A stretch of DNA of 64,000 nt, taken from assembly GCA_037043455.1 (NCBI GenBank), contig JAWPHD010010320.1:30924-94923 (forward strand), in the 5' to 3' direction. This DNA comes from Cyrtodaria siliqua. Lineage: Eukaryota > Mollusca > Bivalvia > Adapedonta > Hiatellidae. Of the stretch, positions 11,461 through 22,531 are shown piece by piece. How positions within the stretch are numbered: the first letter of the stretch is position 1; every line of letters begins with the position of its first letter. A model generated the notes under the pieces. It was not told where the DNA came from, searched no databases, and saw only the letters and a list, made by a program, of their open reading frames with translations. The translations under genes and the position numbers were made by a program.

Positions 11461-12352
11461 TATTATACCCCTACAAACAAAGTTTAGTTGGTGTATATAG
11501 GAGTGAGCTTGTCGGTCCGTCGGTCTGTACGTCGGTTGGTCTGTTGGTTTCCGGACGATAACTCATGAAAGGGTTGATGGATTTAAAAAATATTTGGTAC
11601 AAGGGTATAACACCATAACATACAAGTCAAGTTAGACTTTGGTTACAAACCACCAATTTTTGACGGAGTTATGGCCCCTTTTCAACTTAGAATTTGCCCA
11701 AAAAACGGTTTCCGGATGATAACTCATGAAAGGGTCAACAGATTTAATTAATATTTGGTACACGGGTATAACACCATAAAATACAGGTCAAGTTCGACTT
11801 CGGTTACAAACCACCAATTTTTGACGGAGTTGTGGCCCCTTTTCAACTTAGAATTTGCCCAAAAAACGGTGTCCGGACGATAACTCATGAAAGGGTAAAC
11901 GGATTTAAATATTTTTTGGTACACGGGTTTAAGACCATAAAATACAGGTCAAGTTCGACTTTGGTTACAAACCACCAATTTTTGATGGAGTTATGGCCCC
12001 TTTTCAACTTAGAATTTAACCAAAAAAACGGTGTCCAGACGATAACTCATGAAAGGGTTAATGGATTTAAATAATATTTGGTACACGGGTATAACACCAT
12101 AAAATACAAGTCAAGTTCGACTTTGGTTACAAACCACCAATTTTTGACGGAGTTATGGCCCCTTTTCAACTTACAATTTGCCCAAAAAACGGTGTCCGGA
12201 CGATAACTCATGAAAGGGTCGACGGATTTAAATAATTTTTAGTACACAGGTTTAAGACCATAAAATACAGGTCAAGTTCGACTTTGGTTACAAACCACCA
12301 GTTTTTGATGGAGTTATGGCCCCTTTTCAACTTAGAATTTGCCAAAAAAATG
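11461..12352 (-). mobile_element. TATACCCC-hairpin element with 161-bp tandem units (copy A, 5 units)
   Basis: A hairpin-forming end (TATACCCCTACAAACAAAG ... GTGTATATAGG) is followed by a GTCGGTCCGTCGG microsatellite, then five direct repeats. Each repeat starts at a CCGGACGATAACTCATGAAA-type motif, at 11551, 11712, 11873, 12035 and 12196, i.e. 161-162 bp apart. Each unit has GAGTTATGGCCCCTTTTCAA. The orientation assigns the hairpin as the 3' end by analogy to the HINE-like elements. Non-coding; the ORF at 11832-12074 is an artefact of the repeat. Confidence 0.75.
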
Positions 12353-12518
12353 CTAGTCAACTCTGAGGAACCTGCTAATTTGGGTTTGAATTAAATTTAA
12401 GCAATTTATAATGCATCCTCTTCATGACCATGTCTCTTTTTATTACACTTATACATCTTTGAGTTGAACGGTGTAACACACAATTTTTTGTTATTCTTCT
12501 TCCCTGATCACTAACAAT

Positions 12519-12585
12519 ATTGAAAACTCTCTCCTCTCCTTTCCTCTCTCTCCTCTCCTTTCCTCTCTCTCTCTCTCACTCTCAC
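12519..12585. repeat. CT-rich simple repeat
   Basis: Runs of CTCTCC and CTCTCTCT. The counterpart in copy B is at 16121-16172. Confidence 0.9.
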
Positions 12586-12950
12586 ATTATTTTTTTTTCC
12601 TGTTTATTTCATATTTTGTAGTTTAAATTTGTTTGCCATTGTCTAAATTGTATGAATATTTTATAGCGGGAGGGCCGGATTTCTAATGTTGTAATAACTT
12701 GTGGCCCGACCCCATTTCCATGTACATTTATTGGAAATAAATATGTTTAAACTAGACCATTGTTTTCTTGTGGTTGCCATGTTTATGTGACAAGGCGGTA
12801 TTGTGGGGATATTAATCACTTTCAGTGATAATTCTAGTTATTTGTAAATAAAGTGGGACCCACCATATTTACCTTTCTGCGATCACGTGACTTCCATTAG
12901 CGCATTAGGTTTTCACCATAGTAATACTATGTATTGCAAATTATGTATAG

Positions 12951-13052
12951 CCCGGTTAGCTCAGGTAGGAGCGATGTCGGCTACTTCACGCTCACTATTA
13001 TTACCGTGAGTGTAATTTAAGTTTGGGCTGCGAGTTCAAACGCCAGAAGCGG
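12951..13052 (+). other. tRNA-like pseudogene block (copy A)
   Basis: The sequence has a box-A-like TAGCTCAGGTAGGAGCG and a box-B-like GCGAGTTCAAACGCC. The spacing between them is too long for a tRNA, and an internal hairpin (CACGCTCAC ... GTGAGTG) lies between. The acceptor ends do not pair. It is best read as a tRNA-derived repeat head, not a working tRNA gene. The counterpart is at 16547-16660. Confidence 0.5.
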
Positions 13053-13414
13053 TTATCCTTTTTTTTGTACCGCGATTGAATTCCGTCAATCTTGCTTTTA
13101 ATTAGTAAATATTCAATAATGATTAGTGTGTAATGTTTGCCAACATAATTAGTGTGTGTTTTATAAGATAAAAGTTACGGACATTGTCGCTTTAACGTCC
13201 CATTAACACATCTTGTAGGTTATATTGTGACAGCAACCTCAAAGGGATATGATCTAAAGAATGAAGTTTGCCTTAGACATGCCTCTGCCAGATTTAAGAT
13301 TTAACCATAGATCAAGGTTGATTAAACGTTTTAACTAATCTGTATGAACTGTTTATTATTAAAGATTCAAACATTTCTCTATTCAACGGTTTCTCCTTTT
13401 TTCACTCCATCCAA

Positions 13415-13690
13415 AGGGGCGACTATGGCAGAGAGGATAGCATGTGCGACACTGAGGTCACGGGTTAGAGTCTCCCTGGGGTCACTGGGTTACTTCTGTG
13501 TGTCCTTGGGCAAGACATTTCTCCTAACCTCGTCCATCGGATGACGTAAACAAGGCGATCCTGAGTATCGGAGTCCCTCCGAGCATCTTAAAAAAACCAT
13601 AGGAATCTATTTGTTAGTAAGAGTAGGGCAGGTTGAAGGATTTCTAATATTATTTCTCTGGCGTGGCTCGAAATAACTTATACAATATGT
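13415..13690 (+). mobile_element. SINE-B family, 5' part (copy B)
   Basis: Same as 9638-9905, with the tRNA-like head GGGGCGACTATGGCAGAGAG and a 3-bp shortening at the GGATGACGTAAAC block. Confidence 0.65.
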
Positions 13691-14169
13691 GGAGTCGTTG
13701 AACAATTCAAATCTCCCACTCTATCCATGCTGCAAAAACACCAGACTATCAATGATCCAGGTCCAAGGCTCCAAGTAGCTCTATGTTGCTGCAGCAAATT
13801 GTCCAATCCAGTGAACGGGTAGAATTTCCACCCATCGAGAGATGGTTACTCTCACTACCAGTACTTGATTCTCAACAAACCAACCCCAACATTGCTGAAT
13901 TCTTGGTTGGCCGTAGAGACTGCCTATCGTAACCTCACTTCACTAAACCTCAGTAGGACAGTACTGTTGCAATCGGCGTTGTTGACAGCAAGAAAATAGG
14001 CAATTCCTCCTTCACATAATTATTATCATCCGGGCGCCCGTCATCAGTTGCTTAAAAATGATATCTCAGATGAAACTGAACGGCCGATTTTGAGCAAATA
14101 TCACATGGTTGATTCTTACAAGTGGATAAAGACGTTTCCAACATGAACAAATTTGGTCAAAGCAACATC

Positions 14170-14966
14170 CAAGATATCTGCTTAACAGATTTCGACATTC
14201 CAAGATCTTATGAACGGCGAACGGCGTAACACATTTCGACAAAAGATCTTATGAACGGTGCAACACATTTTGACAATCCAAGATCTTATGAATGGCGCAA
14301 CACATTTCGACTTTCCAAGATCTTATGAACGGCGTAACACATTTCGACAATTCAAGATCTTATGAACGGCTTAACACATTTTGACAATCCAAGATCTTAT
14401 GAACGGCGTAACACATTTCGACAATCCAAGATCTTTTGAACGGCTTAACACATTTCGACAATCCAAGATCTTATGAACGGCTTAACACCTTTCGACAATC
14501 CAAGATCTTATGAACGGCTTAACACATTTCGACAATCCAAGATCTTATGAACGGCTTAACAACACATTATCTTATGAACGGCTTGACACATTTCGACAAT
14601 CCAAGATCTTATGAACAGCTGAACAGATTTCGACAATCCAAGATCTTATGAAAGGCTTAACACTTTTCGACAATCCAAGATCTTATGAACGTCTGAACAG
14701 ATTTCGACAATCCAAGTTCTTATGAACGGCTTAACAGATTTAGACAATCCAAGTTCTTATGAACGGCTTAACAGATTTTGACAATCCAAGATCTTATGAA
14801 GGGCTTAACAGATTTAAACATTCCAAGATCTTATGAATGGCTTGACACATTTCGACAATCCAAGATCTTATGAACGGCTTAACAGATTTCGACAATCCAA
14901 GTTCTTATGAACGGCTTAACACACTTTGACAATCCAAGATCTTATGAACGGTTTAACAAACTTTGA
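14170..14966. repeat. 37-bp minisatellite, ~21 copies (copy B)
   Basis: Same unit as at 10362-10895, with about seven more copies. Confidence 0.9.
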
Positions 14967-15186
14967 CAAGTACTGATCACCAACCCCCAGACTATCCAAG
15001 CTGTACAAAGAAAGTCTTTGGTTTCAAAAATGGCCATGGCATGGGGTCAGTAGTATGTAAAGATTATCATTACACGTTTTATATAGACATTTCCAAAATC
15101 ATAAGGTATAGAACTCCCATATATTGCATGTAAGATTACCTTCTGATCCTTGGCCAGGTTTCGTTGTTTGATGTAATTGTTTATTT

Positions 15187-15360
15187 GTGTATCGGTCTAT
15201 CCTCCGAGCACGTTAAAGAACCATAGGAATCTATTCGATAATCAGAGTAGGGCAGGTTCCCAGATTCCTATGTATCCTTCCCCTCTCTCTGGGGCGGCTC
15301 TAAATAACCTATACTGTGTTGATGAGCCGTTAAACATCATTCGATTCAATTCATTGTTTG
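15187..15360 (+). mobile_element. SINE-B family, 3' part (copy B)
   Basis: Near-identical to 11105-11278. Confidence 0.7.
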
Positions 15361-15541
15361 ATGAAGATGTATAAAATGAAATTGGGTTTAAAGGGACACT
15401 GTCCGTAAGTAAGCAGATATTGAGCATAACCAAATAACCGTCTGACTTTTATTCAGTGAAATGTATACATGAAAACATGAGCACAGACCCTAAGAAGTCT
15501 GTAGTAATACATTCGTGAGTTTGAAAAAAAGAAGCTTTTAA

Positions 15542-15957
15542 TTATTATACCCCCACAAACAAAGTTTAGTGGGTGTATATAGGAGTGAGCTTGTCGGTCC
15601 GTCGGTCTGTACGTCGGTCGGTCTGTTGGTTTCCGGACGATAACTCATGAAAGGGTTGATGGATTTAAATAATATTTGGTACACGGGTATAACACCATAA
15701 AATACAGGTCAAGTTCGACTTCGGTTACAAACCACCAATTTTTGACGGAGTTATGGCCCCTTTTCAACTTACAATTTGCCCAAAAAACGTGTCCGGACGA
15801 TAACTCATGAAAGGGTCGACGGATTTAAATAATTTTTGGTACACAGGTTTAAGACCATAAAATACAGGTCAAGTTCGACTTTGGTTACAAACCACCAGTT
15901 TTTGATGGAGTTATGGCCCCTTTTCAACTTAGAATTTGCCAAAAAAATGCTAGTCAA
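15542..15957 (-). mobile_element. TATACCCCCAC-hairpin element with 161-bp units (copy B, 2 units)
   Basis: The hairpin stem TATACCCCCAC/GTGGGTGTATA (15546-15579) is better preserved than in copy A. The GTCGG microsatellite and two tandem units (CCGG starts at 15633 and 15793) follow. Confidence 0.75.
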
Positions 15958-16145
15958 CTCTGAGGAACCTGCTAATTTGGGTTTGAATTAAATTTAATCA
16001 ATTTATAATGCATCCTCTTCATGACCATGTCTCTTTTTATTACACTTATACATCTTTGACTTGAACGGTGTAACACGCAAATTTTTGTTATTTTTCTTCC
16101 CTGATCACTAACAATATTAAAAACTCTCTCTCCTCTTCTCTCCCC

Positions 16146-16179
<34 letters not shown>

Positions 16180-16546
16180 TCCCCCTGTTTATTTCATATT
16201 TTGTAAGTTTAAATAATTTGTTTGCCATTGTCTAAATTGTATGAATATTTTGTAACGGGAGGGACGGATTTCTAATGTTGTAATAACTTGTGGCCCGACC
16301 CCATTTCCATGTACATTTATTGGAAATAAATACATGTATGTTTAAACTAGACCATTGTTTTCTTGTGGTTGCCATGTTTATGTGACAAGGCGGTATTGTG
16401 GGGGTATTAATCACTTTCAGTGATAATTCCAGTTATTTGTAAATAAAGTGGGACACACCATATTTACCTTTCTGCGATCACGTGACTTCCATTAGCGCAT
16501 TAGGTTTTCACCATAGTAATACTATGTATCGCGATATATGTATAGC

Positions 16547-16660
16547 CCGGTTAGCTCAGGTAGGAGCGATGTCGGCTACTTCACGCTCACGCTCACTATT
16601 ATTACCGTGAGTGTAATTTTAGTTTGGGCTGCGAGTTCAAACGCCCGAAGCGGTTATTCT
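16547..16660 (+). other. tRNA-like pseudogene block (copy B)
   Basis: Same as 12951-13052, with a duplicated CACGCT between the two boxes. Confidence 0.5.
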
Positions 16661-16960
16661 TTTTTTTGTACCGCGATTGAATTCCGTCAATCTTGCTTTT
16701 AATTAGTAAATATTCAATAATGACTAGTGTGTATTGTTTGCCAACATAATTAGTGTGTGTTATAATTATAAACTAAACGTTACGGACATTGTCGCTTTAA
16801 CGTCCCATTAACACATATTGTAGGTTATATTGTGACAGCAACCTCAAAGGGATATGATATAAAGAATGAAGTTTGCCTTAGACATGCCTCTGCCAGAGAG
16901 ATAACCCAAGTGGGGCTGAGTTCTGCAGCTCCAAAGCTCAAGGCCTCCTCTACACATTAA

Positions 16961-17814
16961 AGGGGTTGTTGCACTATTCTGGAACTAGCTTTATTTAAAA
17001 GGACATTAAAGACCATGGACGAAGCCGAAAGAATTATCAAAATATCGTAATAAATACAGGAGATATGATCTTTTAAAAATATGCAAACATTCTCAAACGG
17101 AGGCAGCCATCTTGGATTGATGACGTCTTCGCGCCTTTTTACCATTTTTTGCATATTGATAAACATCATTTAAAAACGAAGAACATCACTATATCACTGC
17201 AAATACATGTAAATCATAAAAAGAGCATATACAGTATAAATATTTTACATTGTATTTATAATTTAATACATTTATTTGCTTTAAACACTATTTATTAACT
17301 ATTTTCAATCTATGGAAAACAGCGCGATTACGTCCTCATTCAAAGATGGCTGCCTCCTTTGTAGTCATTTTGCACATTTTCAAAAGGTCATATCTTCTAT
17401 ATTTTTTAAGGTATTTTGATAATTTTTCAGCTTGTTCATTTTATCATTTTTTGTTCATGTTCATGAAAGGTCTTCATCATGATCCCTGCATTGTTTCAGG
17501 TGCTATCTCGCTTGCATCAAAAGAGCAGTGGCAGAAAAACAATAACGTGGCTCAAGCGTAAATGGAGTTTCTGCGATAGAATTTGCAGCAACTCTGCAGT
17601 TCAGGGTGAGAAGATTTTAGGCCCATTTTCCATATTTTATCTCGATGTACATGGTAGATGAGCCTGGCATGTTCATGTCTGTTAGGCGCCATATAACCTT
17701 TTCATGTGTTGGTGCGCCTTAAAACCCCAATTCAATTCAGCTTTTTCCACAGAGTTTAAAGCCCTTTTAAATGAAACTAGTTCCAGAACAGTGCAACATC
17801 CCCTTTAAATACAA
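16961..17814. mobile_element. TTAA-flanked MITE carrying a nested SINE
   Basis: Flanking TTAA occurs on both sides (16957-16960 and 17815-17818). TIRs are AGGGGTTGTTGCACTATTCT and its near complement at the right (AGAACAGTGCAACATCCCCT), continuing through GGAACTAG. The body is interrupted by a SINE-A copy at 17434-17735. TTAA target duplication suggests a piggyBac-type origin; no transposase is encoded. Confidence 0.75.
17434..17735 (+). mobile_element. SINE-A insertion with 8-bp target duplication
   Basis: It is flanked by the direct repeat TTCAGCTT (17426-17433 and 17736-17743). It is 5'-truncated relative to 21929-22309 and ends in GGTGCGCCTTAAAACCCC plus AATTCA. The uninterrupted target is visible in the related MITE near 18466-18485. 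Confidence 0.8.
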
Positions 17815-18016
17815 GTAAACTGAGCCACATGTCAGCGTCAGTTTATATTTTTGGAAGTGTTTGTTCTAAAAAACTCATGTCTCCGCGTTTTCTTTTTGTT
17901 ATATCATCAATTCACAAAAGGCTTATATTGCTAGCAGTTGTAAAGATTATCCAATAAACTGTACATCGATAACAAATATAACGAAATGTAATATAGCCTG
18001 AGCATCATGAATTTTT

Positions 18017-18724
18017 AGGGTTGTTGCACTATTCTGGAACTAGCTTAATTTAAAAGAGTTTTAAAAACCATGGAAAAAGTTGAAAAATTATCAAAATATC
18101 TTAAAAAATATAGGAGATATGTCCTTTTGAAAATGTGCAAAAAGACTTCAATGGAGGCAGCCATCTTTGAATGATGACGTCATCGCGCCATTTTCCATTT
18201 ATGGAAAATAGTTAATAAATAGTGTTTAAAGCAAATAAATGTATTAAATTATAAATACAAAGTAAAATATTGATACTGTATATGCTCTTTTTACTATTTA
18301 CATGTATTTACAGTGATAGTCTTTGTTTTTAAATGATATGTATCAATATACAATAAATGGTAAAAAGGCGCGATGACCTCATCAATCCAAGATGGCTGCC
18401 TCCGTTTGAGAATTTTTGCAATTTTTTAAAGGATCATATCTCCTGTATTTGTTAAGATATTTTGATAATTCTTTCAGCTTTTTCCATGGTTTGTAAATTT
18501 ATAAACATGAAAATTTACTGATTTATAGAGAAAAAATTATAACTGTATGAAAAATATGTATACTTAATGGCCATAATGCTTTGTATGACAGTAAAGGATT
18601 TTGCATTCATTTGCAGTGATTTGCTTTAATTTATATTTATTGATATTCCATGTATATGGTAATATGGAACTATGACATAGTTCTCAAAATGGCTGCTCCC
18701 ATATCCGTTTTAGAACAACCCTCA
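18017..18724. mobile_element. MITE related to 16961-17814
   Basis: It begins AGGGTTGTTGCACTATTCTG and ends TTAGAACAACCCT. The inside matches the copy at 16961 on both strands (blocks AAGATGGCTGCCTCC and GATATGTCCTTTTGA). Confidence 0.65.
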
Positions 18725-19389
18725 AATGGTCATATCAGAACTCTCAATAACAGGGCTTGTTTGGCTGTGTAGCTACATTCCCTTGAAGGACAAAACAGGA
18801 AGACATGACATGAGCATAAACAGAAATTATATTGAGTGACTAAGTGTGGTAAATATCGAACGATAATAAAGGTGCTAGTGTTGACAAGAGGAAATAAACA
18901 TTTTTTTTGTTAAATCAAGGGCCAAAACTCATGTTTATTTATGAATTGGTGGTTTTAACACATCCAAGCTTCCGTTGATATTAAAGGTGAAGGGCCACCC
19001 TTTCTGTAGTAGTATCAACAAATTTGACTCTTAAACATCATATGAACATTTCTTGATAGTACCAGAGAGAAACATATAGTTAAAACCGCTACTAATTGTA
19101 TGTAAAATTAAGTATTCTTTGCACGAGGTAGATACTACTTTTACCACTGCGTGACTGCACGGGGAAATGAGGTAAATCTGAATTGTGTAGCTGCACAACT
19201 ATTGCCAGATAATTGATAAATACATTTACCTGTGGAATAATTTACCTATTCAAAGTTTTCTAAGTCATCAAATAAAATCTTATTCTGGCATTTCACAGAT
19301 ATTGCAGTGTGTGACTTGTAAATATCTATTGCTGTGTATTGATTTCGATTGAAATAAACATAAACATGTTCATGAAACAAAACATGCCC
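18725..19389. other. Intergenic sequence, no recognised feature
   Basis: AT-rich. Nothing recognised. Confidence 0.5.
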
Positions 19390-19593
19390 GGAGAACTTTA
19401 AGTGCTAAAGCGTAGGCATCAAAAAGAACTTCGGACAACAGACCACGGAATAAGCTCTACTGGCCATAAACTTGTCCATTTCATTCATATAAAGACTGAC
19501 AAAAGTTTGGTAAAGATCAAAATAAAAATTATGACCCTATGGTGTCAACCCACAGACAGACGATGACCAACTCAACATCCCATAAGCTATTAA
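19390..19593 (+). repeat. Remnant of a HINE-like element
   Basis: It holds AAGCTCTACTGGCC, GGTAAAGATCAAA and a decayed ACAGACAGACGATGACC stretch, then ATCCCATAAGCT, as in the 3' part of the element at 34785-37942. Confidence 0.5.
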
Positions 19594-20665
19594 AATGAAT
19601 GAATGAATGGTGTTTTACGGCACGTCGACACATAAATAGGTCATATTGTGCGCAAAAACTGATGAAAGATGAAGAAATGAAGTAGTAATTAAAAATTAAT
19701 GAAAATATATAAAGATAAAACTATTTACAAATAAGGGATGATACGGTAGTATAAACTATATGGTAATACATGTATAAACTACATATGTAAATCAACAAAT
19801 GCCCATAAACGGGTGTATATATAACTAAATATATATAAGAACATATAATGATTTATATAATCTGATTTCTTTCAGGAAATCTAAATCAAGACTAAAATCT
19901 ATAGCTTCAAATAACACTTTCATAGTATTAACATTGTAGTACCTTTGACGCATAGGATCAAAGTCTACACATTCCAACAAGATGTGTTTGACCGTTAATG
20001 GTGCAAAGCAGGGTATACATTCTGGTAATTGCTCAGCTTGTAATAAATATGAATGAGTATAACATGTATGCCCTATCGTGCACCGGGCAAATACAACTTC
20101 TTCTCGACGAATGGGTCTACTAGAAGAATGCCATTCTCCGAGTAACGGTTTAATTGAATTTTATTTATTGTTTATAGAGTTTATTGTTAACTTGACAAAT
20201 ACCAAGAGTTACGAATATATGTTTAAAATCAGTATACGGTAATTTGGCATTAGATATATGTAAACCTAATGCTGCTTTAGCAGCACTATCAGCTCTATCA
20301 TTACCACGTATTCCTACATGGCTTGGAAGCCAGCAGAAAATAATAACATTATCAACTATAAGAGAATTGTACTTTTGTAAAAGTTGAAGCACAACTGGAT
20401 TATCATGTTTCATATTACCCAGGGCCAAGATCAAAAACAATTGTTGGTGTTTCCAAAGTTCACGATGGAATTTGTGGTACTTTGTACTTGGCAATAAAAT
20501 TTAGGTCGATTTCAGTGTCTCTTAATTTTGGTTTAATATGAAGACCAAATGGTCGAATGGCCTTCGGTTTTCGATCAAAACGCGGTTTATAACTAGGATT
20601 AAAAACAGTATCGAAAGTTCGGCCATTAGAGTTTACTAGGAAAACGTTTAAATCGACAAGGCAAA
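19594..20665 (-). pseudogene. 5'-truncated LINE: RNase H domain and C-terminal Cys region
   Basis: Minus strand. The coding remnant runs from about 20660 down to 19855, in pieces broken by stops (for example a TGA near 20468) and frame changes. It includes an RNase H region with FCWLPSHVGIRGNDRADSAA, the typical WxPSHxGIxGNExAD motif of LINE RNase H. Downstream, after frame shifts, come RREEVVFARCTIGHTC and PECIPC...LTVKHILLEC, the C-terminal cysteine region of I/Jockey-type mollusc LINEs. The 3'UTR ends in GTGTCGACGTGCCGTAAAAC and an (ATTC)n tail (19594-19640). The reverse transcriptase and endonuclease are missing, so it is a dead copy. Clade assignment is tentative. Confidence 0.85.
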
Positions 20666-20894
20666 AACAACTCTTTTAATTTTTATTACAAAATCGCATA
20701 ATTATAAAGATTTAAAAGCAGTTTGAAATAATGGAACATGTAGTATAAAAGACGTAACGTTTATTATTAAACAGTTATTGAAAAATTAACGGACTTCATA
20801 CATTGTCATAAGCATTACCAAATTTGAGGGGTCGATTGAAACTCTTTTTTTTTGTTATTTATATAAAGTTACAATAGTTAGGATTCACCCCTGG

Positions 20895-21193
20895 CAATAC
20901 ACAAACCACTCTCAACATGCTAGCATGGAAAGGGTGACGTTAACAAACCACTCGCAACATGCTAGCATGGAAAGGGTGACGTTACACAAACCACTCGCAA
21001 CATGCTAGCATGGAAAGGGTGACGTTACACAAACCACTCGCAACATGCTAGCATGGAAAGGGTGACGTTAACAAACCACTCGCAACATGCTAGCATGGAA
21101 AGGGTGACGTTACACAAACCACTCGCAACATGCTAGCATGGAAAGGGTGACGTTACACAAACCACTCGCAACATGCTGGCATGGAAAGGGTGA
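20895..21193. repeat. ~43-bp minisatellite, 7 copies
   Basis: The unit is ACACAAACCACTCGCAACAT plus GCTAGCATGGAAAGGGTGACGTT. It contains the perfect palindrome CATGCTAGCATG. Copies are almost identical; two are 2 bp shorter. Confidence 0.95.
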
Positions 21194-21878
21194 AATTCAA
21201 CTTGCTAACCAATGCAATTACCATATTTGTAAATCTGGAGTTAACAATAAAATCATAGATCAAATGCGACAACCTCCACCCTCCAAAACTTTATATTTGA
21301 ATTTTAAAAAGTTCTGCAAAACAAAGTCAATGGTCATATTAAAATAAATCTGGAATGTTTTCATAAGCTTTGCAGTCGCTTGTTAAAAGCAACACCATCA
21401 ACAACATTTCCAGTACAATACATTAGCATCCATTATATCGTAAAATATTCAAGATGGAAACTAAAGTTTGATTTTCTATATACAAAACATCAGCAGAGAA
21501 CTGTTTTTTTTATTCTTTAAACAAGATATTGATGTAAAAACAATAAATCTGCAATAAAGGGACTCAGATGGCGACATGTACAAATTGATTATGTTTATCC
21601 AATATAGGTCGCACCATATGTCCAACTTCATAGTTCATAAATTTTGAAACTTATATTTGGTCCAGTTTAAACATTGTTAACGAAAAAGCTTGGTTTCAAT
21701 GACTCTGCAAGTTTTTGTTATATAAATGGTAAGTATTAATTCATATTGGTCTTTAAGGTATACGGAACTACTTGTTTTTGCTATCAATATTGATGTTAGT
21801 ATTATTTCAAACATTTTATAATCAAAGGGAGATAATTCAATAAGAATCAATTTATGAAATAAGTATCAACTACTAAAG
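21194..21878. other. Intergenic sequence, no recognised feature
   Basis: AT-rich; the ORF at 21138-21347 is partly minisatellite and has no domain. Confidence 0.5.
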
Positions 21879-22528
21879 GCCTGAAATTCACCAACCATTC
21901 TTCAAACTATTCTTAGACTCGAGCTCAACTGAATTGAATTGGGGTTTTAAGGCGCACCAACACATGAAAGGTTATATGGCGCCTAACAGGAATGAACATG
22001 CCAGGCTCATCCTCCAGGTACATCAAGTAACATTTGGAGAACGGGCCTAGGACCTTCTCACCCTGAATTGCAGAGTTGCTGCAAATTCTATTGTAGACAC
22101 TCCATTTACGCTGGAGGCACGTTTATTGTTTTTCTGCCACTGCTCTTAGTGATGTGAGCGGGATGGCACCTGAAACAATGCAGAGGTCGAGATGAAGACC
22201 TTTAATGAGCATGAACAAAAAAATGACAAAATGAATATGAATCTGCATGTGACGGTGTGTTTGCAGTGGTTGTATTCCACCCCGGCAACCACACAGGGTT
22301 ACTCGACTAGAGCTCAAGTACTCAGATTTCGTTCACAATTATTATAATGGCCTTCAAAGATCGACAATAATACCAAGTTGCTTTTTGTTAGTATTTATCA
22401 TATTTATACATAGCAGCTTGTCGCGCAAGTTTATACTTTAAACTTGTAGAAATATTTGTGATTGAAATTTGCATACTTGGGCATAAGACTAACAATATTC
22501 TCAAGAATGGTTCGTGAATTCAAGGCAG
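21879..22528. mobile_element. Long-TIR element X1, split by a SINE
   Basis: The left arm (CACCAACCATTCTTCAAACT, ATTCTTAGACTCGAGCTCAA, then GTACTCAGATTTCGTTCAC after the SINE) is the inverted complement of the right arm (GTGATTGAAATTTGCATAC ... AAGAATGGTTCGTGAATT). Removing the SINE at 21929-22309 leaves about 260 bp. Confidence 0.65.
21929..22309 (-). mobile_element. SINE-A, longest copy, with 8-bp target duplication
   Basis: Direct repeats GAGCTCAA flank it (21921-21928 and 22310-22317). On the minus strand it opens with GTGTGGTTGCCGGGGTGGAA and ends GGTGCGCCTTAAAACCCC plus AATTCAATTCA. At 381 bp it serves as the family reference in this window. No clear pol III boxes are visible in the head. 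Confidence 0.8.
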
Positions 22529-22531
22529 GTT

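Larger units (their letters stand above)
9518..13292. repeat. Tandem segmental duplication, copy A (~3.78 kb)
   Basis: The block from 'taagatttaaccatag' to 'gcctctgccaga' is repeated directly at 13293-16896 with only scattered substitutions. In order it holds a SINE-B 5' part (9638-9900), a 37-bp minisatellite, a SINE-B 3' part (11105-11278), a 161-bp tandem-repeat element, a CT-rich tract and a tRNA-like block (12951-13050). Non-coding; the ORFs in it are mirrored in copy B with broken frames. Confidence 0.9.
13293..16896. repeat. Tandem segmental duplication, copy B (~3.60 kb)
   Basis: Direct repeat of 9518-13292, joined head to tail at 13292/13293. It differs mainly in minisatellite length (37-bp array longer, 161-bp array reduced from five to two units) and in small indels. 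Confidence 0.9.

Noticed and set aside
11832..12074. 80-aa ORF with internal repetition
   Set aside because: Translated 161-bp tandem unit; the equivalent in copy B is missing.
13344..13544. Conserved small gene (MNCLLLKIQTFLYSTVS...) present at 9567 and 13344
   Set aside because: It is conserved only because the region is duplicated. It overlaps the SINE-B head and its C-terminus differs by frameshift between copies.
20895..21193. CRISPR-like array
   Set aside because: Units are contiguous with no unique spacers, and the genome is eukaryotic. It is a minisatellite. The same applies to the 37-bp, 50-bp and 54-bp arrays.
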